A stretch of 64,000 bases of DNA from Hydrogenimonas urashimensis (GTDB taxonomy: Bacteria > Campylobacterota > Campylobacteria > Campylobacterales > Hydrogenimonadaceae). This document shows, one piece after another, positions 63,498-64,000 of the stretch; position 1 is the first letter of the stretch; the number at the start of each line of letters is the position of its first letter. The stretch lies in the NCBI RefSeq assembly GCF_016593255.1, contig NZ_AP023212.1, forward strand, positions 1-64,000, in the 5' to 3' direction. Under the pieces are notes generated by a model. It was given only the letters and a program-made list of their open reading frames with translations, did not search any database and was not told the DNA's origin. The position numbers and the translations under genes were made by a program.

Positions 63498-64000
63498 ATG
63501 GCTTTCAATTACGATGAATATTTGCGTGTCAACAAGATGCCAACCCTCTGGTGCTGGGGATGCGGTGACGGCGTGATCCTGAAAGCGTTCATACGCGCCA
63601 TGGACAAACTGGGCATCAACAAAGACGATATGTGTGTCGTTTCGGGAATCGGTTGTTCCGGGCGCTTCTCCTCCTATATCGACGTCAATACGGTCCATAC
63701 CACCCACGGCCGAACCGTAGCCTACGCTACGGGAATCAAACTGGCCAACCCTGACAAGCATGTCGTCTGTGTCGCCGGTGACGGCGATGCGCTGGCGATC
63801 GGCGGTAACCACACCATTCACGGCTGCCGACGAAACATCGATATAACAATGATCCTTATCAACAACTTCATCTACGGCCTGACCAACTCCCAGACCTCTC
63901 CGACCACGCCCCAGGGCATGTGGACGGTGACAATGAAAAAAGGCAATATCGATCCGACATTTGATGCCTGCAAACTGGCCGAAGCATCCGGTGCCTCCTT
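63498..64000 (+). CDS. oorB: 2-oxoglutarate:acceptor oxidoreductase beta subunit, 5' part
   Basis: Partial; the first 167 codons are in the window and the 3' end runs off the edge. 'TLWCWGCGDGVILKAFIRAM' and 'VSGIGCSGRFSSYIDVNTVHTTHGR' are the start of the thiamine-pyrophosphate domain, and 'VAGDGDALAIGGNHTIHGCRRNIDI' holds the Mg-ThDP G-D-G motif. It starts 1 nt after the oorA stop, with AAGGAGG 9 nt upstream. Completes the OorDAB set; oorC is expected beyond the window. Confidence 0.95.
   Translation, partial: MAFNYDEYLRVNKMPTLWCWGCGDGVILKAFIRAMDKLGINKDDMCVVSGIGCSGRFSSYIDVNTVHTTHGRTVAYATGIKLANPDKHVVCVAGDGDALAIGGNHTIHGCRRNIDITMILINNFIYGLTNSQTSPTTPQGMWTVTMKKGNIDPTFDACKLAEASGAS

Noticed and set aside
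1-64000. CRISPR arrays, prophage or IS elements
   Set aside because: No direct-repeat arrays, transposases, integrases or phage structural genes were recognised; only the 120-bp MITE-like repeat stands out.

Overview
This window is a chromosomal segment of a Campylobacterota (Epsilonproteobacteria) bacterium, most likely a free-living chemolithoautotroph. Three things point there. First, the gene order is typical of the phylum: flgA-ubiX-coaD-tmk-hisS-speA-cysE-aspB, lolA/secA/lolC-E, ilvB-ilvH-lpxD and icd-mdh-sucCD-oorDAB, blocks I recall from Campylobacter jejuni. Second, the 2-oxoglutarate:acceptor oxidoreductase (Oor), two-subunit class I fumarase and ADP-forming succinyl-CoA synthetase form a set usable for a reductive TCA cycle. 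Third, flagellar genes include a sigma-54-type promoter. Base composition looks moderately GC-rich for the phylum (estimated by eye). I cannot name the genus; Hydrogenimonas- or Nitratifractor-like organisms would fit.

Layout. 1-9086: an export island. A truncated HlyD-type adaptor faces a TetR regulator across a small palindrome, followed by a patatin-like hydrolase, a coiled-coil protein, a second HlyD adaptor, an MFS carrier, a double-ABC ATPase and two ABC-2 permeases. 9122-9241: a 120-bp MITE-like inverted-repeat element. 9269-17419: CoA-binding protein, ilvA, a WD40 protein with a helical-repeat tail, Ppx/GppA, ilvB-ilvH-lpxD and a small protein. 17531-22181: a BtuB-like TonB receptor, an uncharacterised cysteine-rich ORF and cobalamin-independent metE.

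22227-31651 (minus strand): an EAL/HDOD protein, a small membrane protein, aspB, a lipoprotein, cysE, speA, hisS, tmk, coaD, ubiX and flgA, headed by tRNA-Gly and tRNA-Leu. 31741-36140: HU, flgL and ftsK, the last apparently starting at ATT. 36289-43826: acnB, a FliL-like periplasmic protein, lolA, secA and a LolC/E permease.

44032-51307: a compact nucleoside uptake and catabolism operon (CNT transporter, deoC, deoB, deoD, Tsx-like porin, deoA, a membrane-GNAT fusion, cdd). It would convert imported nucleosides to free bases and triose phosphate plus acetaldehyde, which is unexpected in an autotroph. 51324-54813: an AsmA-like protein and mltG, divergent with overlapping 5' ends. 54917-64000: icd, then mdh, fumarase alpha and beta, sucC, sucD, a small HMA metal-binding protein, oorD, oorA and the start of oorB. 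Together with acnB these cover isocitrate to oxaloacetate in either direction of the TCA cycle.

Part 2 highlights: the HMA protein translationally coupled into the suc-oor operon, the nucleoside operon with its operator-like palindrome and membrane-GNAT fusion, the ATT start of ftsK inside an inverted-repeat promoter, flgA having no usual start codon downstream of tRNA-Gly, the MITE-like element, the repeat-tailed WD40 protein and the cysteine-rich ORF before metE.
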